Source of the DNA: Algoriphagus aquaeductus | Lineage (GTDB): Bacteria > Bacteroidota > Bacteroidia > Cytophagales > Cyclobacteriaceae | Assembly: GCF_003253485.1 (NCBI RefSeq) | Contig: NZ_QKTX01000010.1 | Coordinates: forward strand, 1 to 64,000 | Direction: 5' to 3' | DNA length: 64,000 bases | Shown here: piece after piece, positions 54,388 to 63,650 of the stretch | Numbering within the stretch: the stretch's first letter is position 1 | How the letters are laid out: every line of letters starts with the position of its first letter | The notes under the pieces: generated by a model | What the model saw: the letters and a program-made list of their open reading frames with translations, nothing else | What the model was told of the DNA's origin: nothing | Databases searched by the model: none | Translations under genes and position numbers: made by a program

Positions 54388-55230
54388 TTATCTTCCTCCA
54401 GCCATAAGATTCGGGTATTCCGACATTTGGATGTTTCGAGGTTGATTAGTTTCAATTTCGATCACGTTCATTGTGGTGACTGTACCATCAGTGGCAGTGA
54501 AGATCATTTCCATGAACGTGCCCTTGGGTGCATTTGTAAACATGGTTTGGTACCGTTCCATCGTCTTATTAGACACCATGGGATTGGATTGAGGAGAGAA
54601 AAGGGATACGCCTTCGATGGGTTTTTCGGTGATCCAGTACTCTCCTTTTCCATCTTCATTAGTCACGATATATTCTTCACAGGGATACCCCAGAATCGTC
54701 TTTTTATTTCCCGTTTTGGTGAGTGTATAATCGTCATGAGTTTGATTTTCGATTTCTTCATCTACCATTCCCTGCATTTTGTCGAAATCCATTTTCATGG
54801 CCATACTTGATTTATTGCCTTTGTCTTCCATCAAAATGACCATCGCCTGGTTTTTTGAGTCCATTATTGTGGTTGTGGTGCTTCCTTTTGACTTAGGATC
54901 TTCAAAGGTCATTCCCATTAATTGAACATCTTTTGTCAGTAAGTATTTGATCTGTGCAGGATCTTCTGTCTTTCCTTTTTTGTCCGTAGAAGTGACTTCC
55001 ATAATCAGGTACCCGGTGAAACCATAGGAAGATTCGGTATTGGCAGGCTGCATCATCCCACCCATCATGCCAGACAGAGGATGGTTCCCTCCATTATCCG
55101 ATTTGGGGGTGGTAGCACTTTGAGCAGCGCTTTGGGCAGCATTCTGGATTTTTTTAAGCAATTGTGCTTGGGCAGGAAAGCTGACCGCGATAGCACCTAG
55201 GATGAGATAAGTTAAAAGGATCTTTTTCAT
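54388..55230 (-). CDS. Secreted DUF4412-family protein
   Basis: 280 residues from ATG 55230 (MKKILLTYL); an ATG seven codons upstream is unlikely because it would extend the signal peptide. The signal ends near PAQAQ. The low-complexity KKIQNAAQSAAQSATT segment precedes a beta-rich domain (YGFTGYLIMEV; VQLMGMTF; GYPCEEYIVTNEDGKGEYWIT) as in DUF4412 proteins, whose fold is LolA/LolB-like. Function unknown, possibly periplasmic binding of a hydrophobic molecule. A TACTTTTG promoter element lies about 60 bases upstream and a terminator follows. Confidence 0.8.
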   Translation of the reverse strand: MKKILLTYLILGAIAVSFPAQAQLLKKIQNAAQSAAQSATTPKSDNGGNHPLSGMMGGMMQPANTESSYGFTGYLIMEVTSTDKKGKTEDPAQIKYLLTKDVQLMGMTFEDPKSKGSTTTTIMDSKNQAMVILMEDKGNKSSMAMKMDFDKMQGMVDEEIENQTHDDYTLTKTGNKKTILGYPCEEYIVTNEDGKGEYWITEKPIEGVSLFSPQSNPMVSNKTMERYQTMFTNAPKGTFMEMIFTATDGTVTTMNVIEIETNQPRNIQMSEYPNLMAGGR

Positions 55231-55288
55231 AAGTAGAGGGTTAAAAGTCACTTCAATTTGTGAAAATTGAGTTAGATAGTAAACATTC

Positions 55289-55296
55289 CAAAAGTA
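55289..55296 (-). promoter_or_regulatory. -7 promoter element TACTTTTG
   Basis: An exact TAnnTTTG match on the minus strand, about 58 bases before the DUF4412 start. No clear -33 TTTG at the normal spacing. Confidence 0.4.
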
Positions 55297-55359
55297 AAAA
55301 ATTTAATTTTTTTGACCGTAAGTGTCTGATTTACTTGATTTTTATTTTTGGTTAACCCG

Positions 55360-55385
55360 AAAAAAAGGGCTTATAATTTAAGCCC
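55360..55385 (-). terminator. Terminator overlapping the end of fmt
   Basis: On the minus strand GGGCTTAAATTATAAGCCC followed by seven Ts. The stem contains the fmt stop codon. Confidence 0.75.
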
Positions 55386-56315
55386 CCGGAGTAATTCGTC
55401 GATTTTCATTCGTTTTTTTCCTTCAAGTTGAAGCTCAAGTATTTCCAGGCTTCCTGTTCCGCATTGGAACCTCAAGTAACTTTTCCCATCGCTTTCCCAA
55501 TCTCCAATCGGCTTTCCATTAAGAGTTGACCCCAGCACTTTGGTTTTGAAGATTTTGCAGGTTTTGTCCTGAAACTCCGTCCAAGCTGCCGGATAGGGAG
55601 AAAGTCCACGGACTAAGTTGTGAATGGATTGGGCTGACTGATTCCAGTCTATTTTGCCCGTTTCCTTGAAGATTTTTGGCGCGTGATGGAGGGCTTTGGA
55701 TTCGTCTTGAGAAAGTGGGTGAACTTCATTTTTGGAAATTGCTTCGACCGTTTTAAGTACAAGTTCAGAACCAATAGCCATCAGTTTTTCATACAAAGAA
55801 CCCAGATCATCTTGTGGCAAGATTTCCACTTTTTCCTGGAAAATGATGCTGCCGGTATCGATCTCATGTTTGAGAAAAAAGGTAGTCACTCCGGTTTCAG
55901 TTTCCCCGTTGATGATCGCCCAATTGATCGGGGCCGCACCACGGTAATTGGGAAGGAGGGAAGCGTGCAGATTAAAAGTACCCAAAGGAGGCATATTCCA
56001 TACTGATTCGGGAAGCATCCGGAAAGCCACTACGATTTGAAGGTCAGCTTTCAAGTCCCTTAATTCCTGTTGGAATTCCGGGTTTTTGAGATTGGTCGGT
56101 TGGAGGATGTGAAGCCCCAGTCGCTCGGCAGCTTCCTTTACCGGAGAACCCACCAATTTTTGTCCTCGGCCTTGAGGTTTGTCGGGGGCAGTGATAACTC
56201 CGACTACATTCCAGCCGGCTTCGACCAGTTTTTCCAGGGCAGGCACGGCGAATTCGGGAGTGCCCATGTACACTATTCTTAGGGATCTACCCGCTATTAC
56301 TTCGTTATTCGACAT
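55371..56315 (-). CDS. fmt: Methionyl-tRNA formyltransferase
   Basis: 314 residues, standard Fmt length. RIVYMGTPEFAVPALEKL, the folate-site loop SLLPNYRGAAPINWAI near residue 115 and DTGSI are all conserved, as is the C-terminal OB-like domain (LVRGLSPYPAAW). It formylates Met-tRNA(fMet) for initiation. The start has a short extension (MSNNEVIAGRS) before the usual N-terminus; a closer start codon is not available. Confidence 0.95.
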   Translation of the reverse strand: MSNNEVIAGRSLRIVYMGTPEFAVPALEKLVEAGWNVVGVITAPDKPQGRGQKLVGSPVKEAAERLGLHILQPTNLKNPEFQQELRDLKADLQIVVAFRMLPESVWNMPPLGTFNLHASLLPNYRGAAPINWAIINGETETGVTTFFLKHEIDTGSIIFQEKVEILPQDDLGSLYEKLMAIGSELVLKTVEAISKNEVHPLSQDESKALHHAPKIFKETGKIDWNQSAQSIHNLVRGLSPYPAAWTEFQDKTCKIFKTKVLGSTLNGKPIGDWESDGKSYLRFQCGTGSLEILELQLEGKKRMKIDELLRGLKL

Positions 56316-56429
56316 TCGGTGTTCTTTATTCGATATTTAAAATTTGAGATTTGAATCCACATCTTTCAAATCTAGGATATATAATTAATTGGATATCAAG
56401 TGTTTATTAGGTGTATTTTATTCTAATTT

Positions 56430-57403
56430 TTAATCAATTTCCTCATAATAATAGGAGTAATCAATTCCTTTCATAAACAGCTCTCGGCTGTCAATCTGAT
56501 CGGTCAGGGCGTTTTCAAGCAGATTTTTTAATGGGCTGGAATCGACAGGACTTAGTACCATGGCGCTTATGTAGTCTGTTTTTCCGATTTTACTCCAGTC
56601 TACACATTTTTTCAGACGATTTTTCAAAATCAAATCCAGCCAAATGCGTGCGCTTCTGCCGTTGCCTTCCATGAAAGGATGGGCTACATTCATTTCTACA
56701 TATTTGTCTGTGATTTCATCAAAGGTACGCTCCGGCATTTCATCTGTTTATAATTTGATTTTTAATGGTCAGATGGAATGCCCAGGATAGTCATTCCACT
56801 GTTTGAGAAGCATTTTCTCTTGGGCATTTCATCTATTCGCTTCAAAGTGGCCTCCAGAAACTGCACCAAGGCAAATTGAAATCCGCCTTTGGAGATATTC
56901 TTTTGCCTGATTTGTCCTGCAAAATCATATAATCCTCCAAACAGATAGGCATGGATTTGCTGCAGAACCTTCGTAGTACCTACTTCGATGCCATTGATGA
57001 ATGAACTTCCAAAAAGAGCATAGGCTTTTGTTTTGCTTTTGCCGTCGATGGTCTCCTCGCTGTAGGTGAACCATTCGATAAAACGATTGGCTTTTGTTCC
57101 CGGGAAAGTTTTTCCTAAAGCTATAATGCCTTCGTAGTCAAGCATATCGGAAAGTCGCTTTTTTCCATCAGGTGCTAGTACTTTCAACTGGGTAGTATCA
57201 CTAACCACTTGACTTCCTCCCTTCTTGAGCTTTGCTTTGAGGTATTTCCAGTAGTTACGGGTTTTGCTGTAATCGTCCTGATTGGTCAGTACCGCAATGA
57301 TATCCAACACTGAAAACCACCATTTGGCATTCGTTTCATCCCAAAGGGCACGCACTTCCCGGTCGTCAAAAAATCGGATGGATATTTTTTGAGGATGTTT
57401 CAT
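56430..57403 (-). pseudogene. Fic-family protein with RhuM/Bro-like N-terminus, broken by an 89-bp insertion
   Basis: The 5' part (57403-56762, 213 codons) has an N-terminal Bro/RhuM-like domain ([25 protein letters not shown]) and the first half of a Fic domain ([22 protein letters not shown]). It ends in a false tail. The 3' part (56738-56430) carries the catalytic Fic motif [16 protein letters not shown]. Removing 89 bases between the direct repeats AGATGAAATGCC joins the two parts into [13 protein letters not shown]...EMNVAHPF, the normal Fic sequence. Fic proteins AMPylate target proteins. As it stands the catalytic half can be made only from the internal ATG 56738, so activity is doubtful. 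Confidence 0.88.
56734..56834. mobile_element. 89-bp structured insertion in the fic gene
   Basis: Direct repeats GGCATTTCATCT lie at 56734-56745 and 56823-56834. The 77 bases between contain AGATGGAATGCCCA (56771-56784), an inverted copy of TGGGCATTTCATCT (56821-56834) with one mismatch, and an inner GAGAA/TTCTC stem. It could be a tiny miniature inverted-repeat element with a target duplication or a template-switch duplication. No transposase is encoded. Confidence 0.6.
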
Positions 57404-57439
57404 GGGGAATTTCGGTGGTTCAGAAATTCGGGTTTAAAA

Positions 57440-58618
57440 TCAATTATAAATCAAATATTTATCTCTCCTTTTTTTATACTCCTCATGGCCAGCCTTCCAG
57501 CTTTCCCGGATTTCGGCTTCGCTTTTTCCTGCCAGAATCTGCTTTTTCAGTTCATCTGTACCAGCCAGGGTGTTGAAGAAGTTGTTGAAAAACTTCTCCT
57601 TCATTCCTGATTTCTGATAGGCATCCAAGATATACTTGAGGGTGAAGTGATGATTCAAGGATTCACCACGAAGGTCCACTCCGTAGCAAAGTTTGTCCTG
57701 ATGTGGAGGGGTTTTGGACATGCCATCGATACTGACAGGAGTGAAGGTGAAGGTTCCGAATTTGGGATCCGGGTAGCCGTACATTTGAAATGGCTCGTAA
57801 GTTCCCCGTCCCAAAGACATCACCGTGCCCTCAAAAAAGCAGGTGCTTGGATAAAGCTTGATGGCCAGGTCGCTCGGCAAATTTGGTGAAGGCTTCACCG
57901 GAAGGCTGTAGGCTTGAGTATGGGTCCAATTGGCAACCGGAATCACTTCCAAGTCCATGGTCAATCCACCTTTGAGCCATTTTTCTCCATTGATCATTTG
58001 GGCCAATTCTCCCACGGTCAATCCGTGAACGATCGGAATATTGTGCATACCCACGAATGACTCAAAACCTGGCTTCAGCATCGGACCATCGATGTAGTCT
58101 CCATTGGGATTGGGTCGGTCAAAGATGATGACCTTTTTGCCTTGCTCGGCACAGGCTTCCATGACATAGTGCATGGTGCTGATGTAGGTGAAAAAGCGGG
58201 TTCCTACGTCTTGGAGATCGAAAATCACCACATCCAAGTCTTTAATCTGATCGGCTGAAGGCTTTTTGTTATTTCCGTAAAGGGAAATAATCGGCAGACC
58301 TGTTTTTTGATCTACGCTGTTGTCTACTTTTTCCCCGGCATCAGCCGTGCCTCGGAAGCCATGTTCAGGCACAAAAACCTTTTTCACCTGCACTCCACTT
58401 TCCAAGAGGAAATCCACCACGTGCTTGTTGTTGGATTGAGGAAGAATGGAGGTTTGATTTCCGACTAACCCCACCTTTTTACCCTCAAGAAGCGGAAGAT
58501 AAAGTTGGGATTGCTCAGCTCCTACGAGTACTTGCTGGGCAAAGGTAGTTTGGGTAAAAAGGGCTAGAGTAAAAAAGGCCAAAAAACCGATCAGAAGTGA
58601 ATTTTTCGCTTGCTTCAT
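57440..58618 (-). CDS. namZ: DUF1343 / NamZ-like exo-beta-N-acetylmuramidase
   Basis: 392 residues with a signal peptide (1-27, ending TTFAQ). Conserved segments: LEGKKVGLVGNQTS, VFVPEHGFRGTADAG, VIFDLQDVGTRFFTYISTM and IIFDRPNPNGDYIDGP. Members of this family (Bacillus NamZ, GH171) remove MurNAc from the non-reducing ends of peptidoglycan fragments. Location is periplasm or outer surface. It is a lone minus-strand gene after the broken fic gene; divergent from the permease gene at 58663. Confidence 0.88.
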   Translation of the reverse strand: MKQAKNSLLIGFLAFFTLALFTQTTFAQQVLVGAEQSQLYLPLLEGKKVGLVGNQTSILPQSNNKHVVDFLLESGVQVKKVFVPEHGFRGTADAGEKVDNSVDQKTGLPIISLYGNNKKPSADQIKDLDVVIFDLQDVGTRFFTYISTMHYVMEACAEQGKKVIIFDRPNPNGDYIDGPMLKPGFESFVGMHNIPIVHGLTVGELAQMINGEKWLKGGLTMDLEVIPVANWTHTQAYSLPVKPSPNLPSDLAIKLYPSTCFFEGTVMSLGRGTYEPFQMYGYPDPKFGTFTFTPVSIDGMSKTPPHQDKLCYGVDLRGESLNHHFTLKYILDAYQKSGMKEKFFNNFFNTLAGTDELKKQILAGKSEAEIRESWKAGHEEYKKRRDKYLIYN

Positions 58619-58662
58619 GCTATTTTGCGGGGAGTTGTGATAAACAAATTTAACCGAGTCCC

Positions 58663-59880
58663 TTGAACCTTTCCTATTTCATTGCCAAAAGAATCAGTTT
58701 TAAGCAAGCCGGAGGTTTTTCGGGTACGATTCATCGGATTGCCGTCGGGAGTCTGGCAGTGGGGCTGGGAGTGGCGATTTTGGCGATTATGGTCTTGGGA
58801 GGATTTCAAAAGACCGTTTCAAATCGGGTTTACGGGTTTACAGGACACTTTCAGGTCCAAAAGTTCCAGATGAGCAATGCCTTCGAGGAACTTCCTTTTT
58901 CCCTGAATTCTGATTTTTACAAAAACTACTCCAAACTTCCTTTCATCACCAAAGTGCAATCTTTTGCGCACAAGGCGGCCCTACTCAAAGGTGATGAAGA
59001 GGTGGAGGGCGTACTGATGAAGGGGATTGGTCAAGATTTTGATTCCCTTGAATTTGCCAAATACTTGGTGGAAGGACGGATGATTCATGTTCCGGATTCA
59101 GGAGTCAGCAATGAGGTAATGCTCAGCCGCCTGATTGCCAACAAACTTTTGCTCAATGTGGGGGATAAAGTGACCATGTACTTTGTACAGGAGCCTCCCC
59201 GATTTCGAAGAGTGGAAGTGGTCGGGATTTTTGAGACCTATTTGGAGAATTTTGATGAAAAGATTGTAATCGGAGAATTGCAAACGATCCGCAATCTTAA
59301 CGGCTGGAGCAGAGATCAGATAGGGGGGGTGGAGGTTTTTGTTGATCGACCGGAAAACTCGGACGACTATTTCGATCGAATTGACCAAACGCTTGATTTT
59401 GACCTCCGCCTGATTGACAGTCGCGAAAAGTTTCTGGAGATTTTTGACTGGTTAAGGCTTTTGGATACCAATGTAATTGTCTTTATTTCGCTCATTGGTT
59501 TTGTGGCTATATTCAATATGGGGGCCATTCTCTTTATCCTGATCATGGAGCGAACCCAAATGATCGGATTGTTGAAAGCCTTAGGGGCAAGGGATTCACA
59601 GATCCGGAGAATTTTCTTTTGGAATGGAGTGAAAATTCTTGGAAGGGGGCTACTGATCGGTAATGCCTTTGGACTCGGGATTGGATTTCTTCAGGATCAA
59701 TTTCGGATCGTTCCGCTTGATCCGATCAGTTATTACATGGCCTATGTGCCGATTGATTGGAACTGGCCGGTTTTTATTCTGCTCAATCTGGGGATTTCCA
59801 TCTTGACGGCTTTGGTTCTTTGGATTCCCGTATTGGTGATATCCAAAGTCGATCCGATCAAATCGATCCGCTTTGATTGA
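58663..59880 (+). CDS. LolC/LolE-like ABC transporter permease
   Basis: 405 residues from a TTG start. The N-terminus NLSYFIAKRIS is the typical LolC/E opening, and no nearer ATG exists. Helix 1 (about 25-47) is followed by a large periplasmic MacB-like domain (48-265). Three helices then follow (about 275-298, 325-350, 365-392) with FNMGAILFILIMERTQMIGLLKALGA, the FtsX-family signature around MIGLLKALG. It would extract lipoproteins from the inner membrane with a LolD ATPase, which is not next to it. Its last 23 bases overlap the convergent glycosyltransferase gene. Confidence 0.88.
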   Translation: MNLSYFIAKRISFKQAGGFSGTIHRIAVGSLAVGLGVAILAIMVLGGFQKTVSNRVYGFTGHFQVQKFQMSNAFEELPFSLNSDFYKNYSKLPFITKVQSFAHKAALLKGDEEVEGVLMKGIGQDFDSLEFAKYLVEGRMIHVPDSGVSNEVMLSRLIANKLLLNVGDKVTMYFVQEPPRFRRVEVVGIFETYLENFDEKIVIGELQTIRNLNGWSRDQIGGVEVFVDRPENSDDYFDRIDQTLDFDLRLIDSREKFLEIFDWLRLLDTNVIVFISLIGFVAIFNMGAILFILIMERTQMIGLLKALGARDSQIRRIFFWNGVKILGRGLLIGNAFGLGIGFLQDQFRIVPLDPISYYMAYVPIDWNWPVFILLNLGISILTALVLWIPVLVISKVDPIKSIRFD

Positions 59881-60610
59881 GTCGATAGGGTGAAAAAACA
59901 CTTTTTATTTTCATCCATATCACTCCCAAAACAGCCTCTTTGAAGATTTTTGGGCTCATCTTGGATTGACCGCGGGTTCGGTCAGTAAAAATAATCGGCA
60001 CCTCAATCAGTTTGAATCCCAACTTCCAAGCCGTGAACTTCATCTCAATTTGGAAAGCATAGCCGATAAATTTGATTTCATCCAATCGGATGCCTTCCAA
60101 TACACTCCGGTGATAGCATTTGAATCCTGCAGTGGCGTCCTTTACAGGCAATCCGGTAATAAATTTCACATAGACACTGGCAAAATAAGACATCAATACT
60201 CTTCCGATCGGCCAGTTGACCACATTCACACCGGTGATGTATCGGGATCCAATGGCGAGATCGTAAGTTCTGTCTTTGACCGAATTGTATAGACGGATTA
60301 GATCTTTAGGATCATGCGAAAAATCGCAATCCATCTCAAAAATAAAGTCATAGTCCCGGTCCAGAGCCCACTTAAATCCAGCAATATATGCGGTACCAAG
60401 GCCCAATTTTCCTTGCCTTTCCAGCAGGTGCAATCGATCAGAAAATTCGGTTTGGAGAGATTTGACTACGGCTGCGGTACCGTCGGGAGACCCGTCATCA
60501 ATAATTAATAGTTGGAAGTTGCCTTCCAGATTCATCACCATGTGGACCATGTCGCTGATATTTTCCAGCTCATTGTAGGTGGGGATGATGACGAGTTTGC
60601 GATGGGTCAT
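59858..60610 (-). CDS. Polyprenol-phosphate mannosyltransferase-like GT2
   Basis: 250 residues from ATG 60610 (MTHRKLVIIPTYNE); longer frames up to 60730 lie in the opposing promoter region. GT2 features: IPTYNELENI, DDGSPDGTA, EMDCDFSHDP (the DxD-like metal site near residue 95) and the acceptor loop TAGFKCYHRSVLE. Such enzymes load mannose or glucose on polyprenyl phosphate for periplasmic glycosylation. No C-terminal membrane domain, like DPM1. Its end overlaps the permease gene tail to tail by 23 bases. Confidence 0.9.
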   Translation of the reverse strand: MTHRKLVIIPTYNELENISDMVHMVMNLEGNFQLLIIDDGSPDGTAAVVKSLQTEFSDRLHLLERQGKLGLGTAYIAGFKWALDRDYDFIFEMDCDFSHDPKDLIRLYNSVKDRTYDLAIGSRYITGVNVVNWPIGRVLMSYFASVYVKFITGLPVKDATAGFKCYHRSVLEGIRLDEIKFIGYAFQIEMKFTAWKLGFKLIEVPIIFTDRTRGQSKMSPKIFKEAVLGVIWMKIKSVFSPYRLNQSGSI

Positions 60611-60685
60611 AGTGCTTTCAATGTTCAAAAGTAAGATTTCAGAGGGATTTTTGAAGAATGGTGGGAGTGAAAAAAGCTTAAGTCC

Positions 60686-60693
60686 TAGTTTTG
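60686..60693 (+). promoter_or_regulatory. -7 promoter element TAGTTTTG
   Basis: An exact TAnnTTTG match 17 bases before the ATG of the ATP-grasp gene; no TTTG at the proper -33 distance. Confidence 0.4.
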
Positions 60694-60710
60694 CGCAAAA
60701 TTTAATACCC

Positions 60711-61592
60711 ATGCCACAGCACATTGCCATAGTCAGTTACTTCTCCACGGGAGCTTATGATACCAATACAATCGATGAGGATAAACTTTTGTCGGAAATC
60801 CTGACCGAGTTGGGAATATCCCACGAAATACAGGCTTGGTCAGACCCCCAAGTGGATTGGAGCCAGTTTTCACATCTTCTAGTCAAATCGCCTTGGGATT
60901 ATTTTGATTACTATGCTGAGTTTTTGATTTGGATAGATAAAATTGAGGCTTTAGGAATTCCGGTATTGAATGATCTAAAAACCATCCGGTGGAACTCCAG
61001 TAAGGAATATCTTCTCGAAATAGAGGCCAAAGGATTCCCGACGATTGCCGGAATGATCCTGAAAAAAGGCAACAAACCAAGTTTGGCTGAAATCCAGGAA
61101 AAGGTAAAGTCGGATACCCTAGTGATAAAACCATTGGTCAGCGGTGGAGCAAAAAACACCTTGAAAATTCCTGTAAAGGAATGGGCCGATTATGAAGAAA
61201 AAGTAGCTCAACTCGTGAAGGAGGAAGATTTTCTCGCCCAGCCCTTCGTTCCCGAAGTCGCTGAAGTTGGGGAGTATTCCCTGATATTCTTCAACCAACA
61301 ATTTTCACATGCGGTGTTGAAGACTCCTGCAAAATCAGATTTCAGGGTTCAGCATTATTTTGGGGGTACTATCCAAGAAATTCATCCAGAGGCCCACCTG
61401 TTGGAATCTTGCCAAAAACTGATCGATGCGTTTGGAAAAGGAACGCTGTACGGAAGGGTAGACGGAGTCCAGATTGACGGGGTATTTCACCTGATGGAGT
61501 TAGAATTGATCGAACCGTACTTGTTTTTGGGGCTTTCGGATCAGGCCATTCCTAATTATCGGGAGGCGTTGAAGAGGAGGTTGATGCTCTGA
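60711..61592 (+). CDS. ATP-grasp protein (glutathione-synthetase/RimK-like)
   Basis: 293 residues from ATG 60711; a longer frame from 60579 crosses the promoter and the opposing gene. Parts recognised: N-terminal alpha/beta (YDTNTIDEDKLL), KSPWDYF, an ATP-binding glycine-rich loop (VIKPLVSGGAKNTLKI) and a metal-binding end (YGRVDGVQIDGVFHLMELELIEP; the E...N-like acidic pair is MELELIEP). It forms an amide or ester bond with ATP; substrate unknown. It is followed by a strong terminator. Confidence 0.85.
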   Translation: MPQHIAIVSYFSTGAYDTNTIDEDKLLSEILTELGISHEIQAWSDPQVDWSQFSHLLVKSPWDYFDYYAEFLIWIDKIEALGIPVLNDLKTIRWNSSKEYLLEIEAKGFPTIAGMILKKGNKPSLAEIQEKVKSDTLVIKPLVSGGAKNTLKIPVKEWADYEEKVAQLVKEEDFLAQPFVPEVAEVGEYSLIFFNQQFSHAVLKTPAKSDFRVQHYFGGTIQEIHPEAHLLESCQKLIDAFGKGTLYGRVDGVQIDGVFHLMELELIEPYLFLGLSDQAIPNYREALKRRLML

Positions 61593-61607
61593 TGTTTAGA
61601 TTTATCC

Positions 61608-61649
61608 ACTGTGAGTGCCCATTCAAGACATGCACTCACAGTTGTTTTT
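61608..61649 (+). terminator. Intrinsic terminator of the ATP-grasp gene
   Basis: ACTGTGAGTGC (61608-61618) pairs perfectly with GCACTCACAGT (61632-61642); TGTTTTT follows. The 11-bp stem may also serve the convergent TPR gene. Confidence 0.88.
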
Positions 61650-61664
61650 AAGGAATTTCTCAAA

Positions 61665-62465
61665 TCACGAACATACTTCTTCCATCTTATTCTTCGCATA
61701 ATCGCTTCCCTTTTTGGCAGCTTCCTGAATCAACTGACAGCCTTCCGGATTTCCCATTTTTGCCAGGCAGATGCCCTTTTTACCCAAGGCTTCGTAGTGA
61801 TCAGGATTGTTTTTCAAGACAAATTCAAAATCCTCCAATGCCCAAGGAAGGTAACCGATTTTCATCATGGCGAAACCACGATTGTAGCGAGCCACCAAAT
61901 TGTCAGGTTCTTTTTGGAGGTAGATATTAAAGGAAGCAGCTGCACCGTATATGTCTCCAAGGCTTGCTCTAGCCATGCCGGTATAATAATAAGTACCTGC
62001 AAAATCGGGATCCATTTTTTGGGCAACTTTTAAAAACTCCTCCGCTCTTTTCCAGTTTTTGATCATCAACTGAGATCTTCCAGCCAAATAGATGATTTCA
62101 AAATTCTCCGGATCTAGATTGGCAGCTCTAAGAATAGGAAGTTCTGCTTGTCTGTAGTATTCTTTTTCAAAAAGGATTTTACCTATTCCCGCATGAGCTT
62201 GAGCGTAGTTTTCATCTAGGATTAGAATTTTTTCATAGTCCTTGATCGCTGATTCGGTGTCTCCAAGTTCTTCAAAGCACCGTGCCCGGATATGAAGCAT
62301 TTTGATTTCGCCTATATGAAAAAATTGTCTTCGATTGATGGCTGAGATTGCTTCTTCATACTTTTCTGACTCATATAGCGCCTCAATTTCTGCTGGGTCT
62401 GCGGAGCAAGAAAATATCAGAAAAATAGATGAAATAACCGTAAGTGTATGATTGAATCGTTTCAT
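61665..62465 (-). CDS. TPR-repeat lipoprotein
   Basis: 266 residues from ATG 62465 (MKRFNHTL); upstream codons to 62546 do not fit a signal. A lipoprotein signal ends in IFSC (Cys20). Residues 25-260 are about six tetratricopeptide repeats (YEEAISAINRR; RARCFEELGDTESAIKDYEKI; AQAHAGIGKILFEKEYYRQAE; GTYYYTGMARASLGDIYGAAASF and so on, in short pieces). TPRs mediate protein binding at the envelope. Partner unknown. The gene is followed by the terminator shared with the ATP-grasp gene and starts about 90 bases after hisB. Confidence 0.85.
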   Translation of the reverse strand: MKRFNHTLTVISSIFLIFSCSADPAEIEALYESEKYEEAISAINRRQFFHIGEIKMLHIRARCFEELGDTESAIKDYEKILILDENYAQAHAGIGKILFEKEYYRQAELPILRAANLDPENFEIIYLAGRSQLMIKNWKRAEEFLKVAQKMDPDFAGTYYYTGMARASLGDIYGAAASFNIYLQKEPDNLVARYNRGFAMMKIGYLPWALEDFEFVLKNNPDHYEALGKKGICLAKMGNPEGCQLIQEAAKKGSDYAKNKMEEVCS

Positions 62466-62476
62466 AACGAAATAAA

Positions 62477-62484
62477 CAAAAATA
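62477..62484 (-). promoter_or_regulatory. -7 promoter element TATTTTTG
   Basis: Exact TAnnTTTG match on the minus strand, 11 bases before the TPR lipoprotein start, implying a very short leader. Confidence 0.35.
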
Positions 62485-62519
62485 AAATTTGATAAAGAAT
62501 AGCATTGAAAAATTATTTC

Positions 62520-62554
62520 AAAAAAAATGCTGCGATCAAGCAGCATTTTTTTTG
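62520..62554 (-). terminator. Terminator of hisB
   Basis: ATGCTGC, loop of 6, GCAGCAT, with A- and T-runs on both sides (62527-62546), directly after the hisB stop; works on the minus strand and possibly both. Confidence 0.88.
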
Positions 62555-62555
62555 T

Positions 62556-63650
62556 TTAAAGAACTCCTTTGGTACTAGGGAGTTGATTGATATTTCGCGG
62601 ATCCCGCATCACAGCCATCTTGATTGCTCGAGCTAGGCCTTTGAAGGTCGCCTCAATCTTGTGGTGCTCGTTATCTCCTTCTACTTTGATGTTGAGATTG
62701 CACTTGGCGGTGTCGGAGAAGGACTTGAAGAAATGGTAAAATAGCTCCGTAGGCATGTCTCCGACTTTTTCACGTATGTATTTAGCATCCCAAACGATCC
62801 ATGGTCTTCCTCCGAAATCAATCGCCACCTGTGCCAAGGCATCGTCCATGGGTAGCATAAAGCCGTAGCGGTAAATGCCCTTTTTGTCTCCCAAGGCCTT
62901 CAAATAAGCTTCGCCTAAAGCCAAAGCGGTATCTTCAATCGTGTGATGCTCATCGATGTGGAGGTCGCCTTTTACCTTGATTTCCAGATCGGTGCTGCCA
63001 TGCTTGCCCAATTGCTCCAGCATGTGGTCAAAGAAATGCAAGCCAGTGGAAATGTCGCATTTTCCGCTACCGTCCAGATTCAATTTGATGTAAATGTCCG
63101 TTTCGGAAGTGGTTCGCTTCACTTCGGCCTGTCGGTGAGGCATTTTGAGGAAATTGTAAATCTCGTCCCAATCTTTGGTAGACAAGGCTGCATCAGGATT
63201 GGGGTCTCCGATGAAAATGGCCTTAGATCCCAGATTTTTCGCCAATTGTACGTCGGTAAACCGATCTCCGATCACATAGGAATTGGCCAAATCGTAATCT
63301 TCGGAGAAATATTGGGTCAGCAGTCCGGTTCTTGGCTTTCGGGTAGGCGCATTTTCGTGCTCAAATGTCTTGTCCACGTGAATGGCCTTGAAAAAGACAT
63401 TTTCCTGCTCGAGGGTTTTCAGCATTTTGTATTGTGCCGGCCAAAAGTCCTTCTCAGGAAAGGAATCCGTACCCAAGCCGTCCTGATTGGTGACCATGAC
63501 CAATTCGTAGTCCGTTTCCTCAGCAATTTTGCGAAGGTTGGAGATGGCTTTGGGAAGAAATTCCAGTTTTTCCAGACTGTCTACCTGAAAGTCTGTCGGC
63601 GGTTCTTTGATGATCGTGCCGTCGCGATCTATGAAGAGAACTTTTTTCAT
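62556..63650 (-). CDS. hisB: Bifunctional HisB (histidinol-phosphatase / imidazoleglycerol-phosphate dehydratase)
   Basis: 364 residues. Residues 1-165 are a HAD phosphatase with DRDGTI (nucleophile Asp8 region) and a Cys/His-poor zinc loop. Residues about 175-364 are the dehydratase with [14 protein letters not shown] and [16 protein letters not shown] metal sites. It carries out steps 6 and 8 of histidine synthesis. hisC lies 124 bases upstream on the same strand, as in the usual hisGDCB order. Confidence 0.96.
   Translation of the reverse strand: MKKVLFIDRDGTIIKEPPTDFQVDSLEKLEFLPKAISNLRKIAEETDYELVMVTNQDGLGTDSFPEKDFWPAQYKMLKTLEQENVFFKAIHVDKTFEHENAPTRKPRTGLLTQYFSEDYDLANSYVIGDRFTDVQLAKNLGSKAIFIGDPNPDAALSTKDWDEIYNFLKMPHRQAEVKRTTSETDIYIKLNLDGSGKCDISTGLHFFDHMLEQLGKHGSTDLEIKVKGDLHIDEHHTIEDTALALGEAYLKALGDKKGIYRYGFMLPMDDALAQVAIDFGGRPWIVWDAKYIREKVGDMPTELFYHFFKSFSDTAKCNLNIKVEGDNEHHKIEATFKGLARAIKMAVMRDPRNINQLPSTKGVL

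Noticed and set aside
56430-57403. Two separate intact genes
   Set aside because: The reading frames join exactly into one Fic protein when the 89-bp repeat-flanked segment is removed.
61611-62033. 140-codon + strand frame
   Set aside because: It lies opposite the TPR lipoprotein gene and begins in the terminator stem; no independent evidence.
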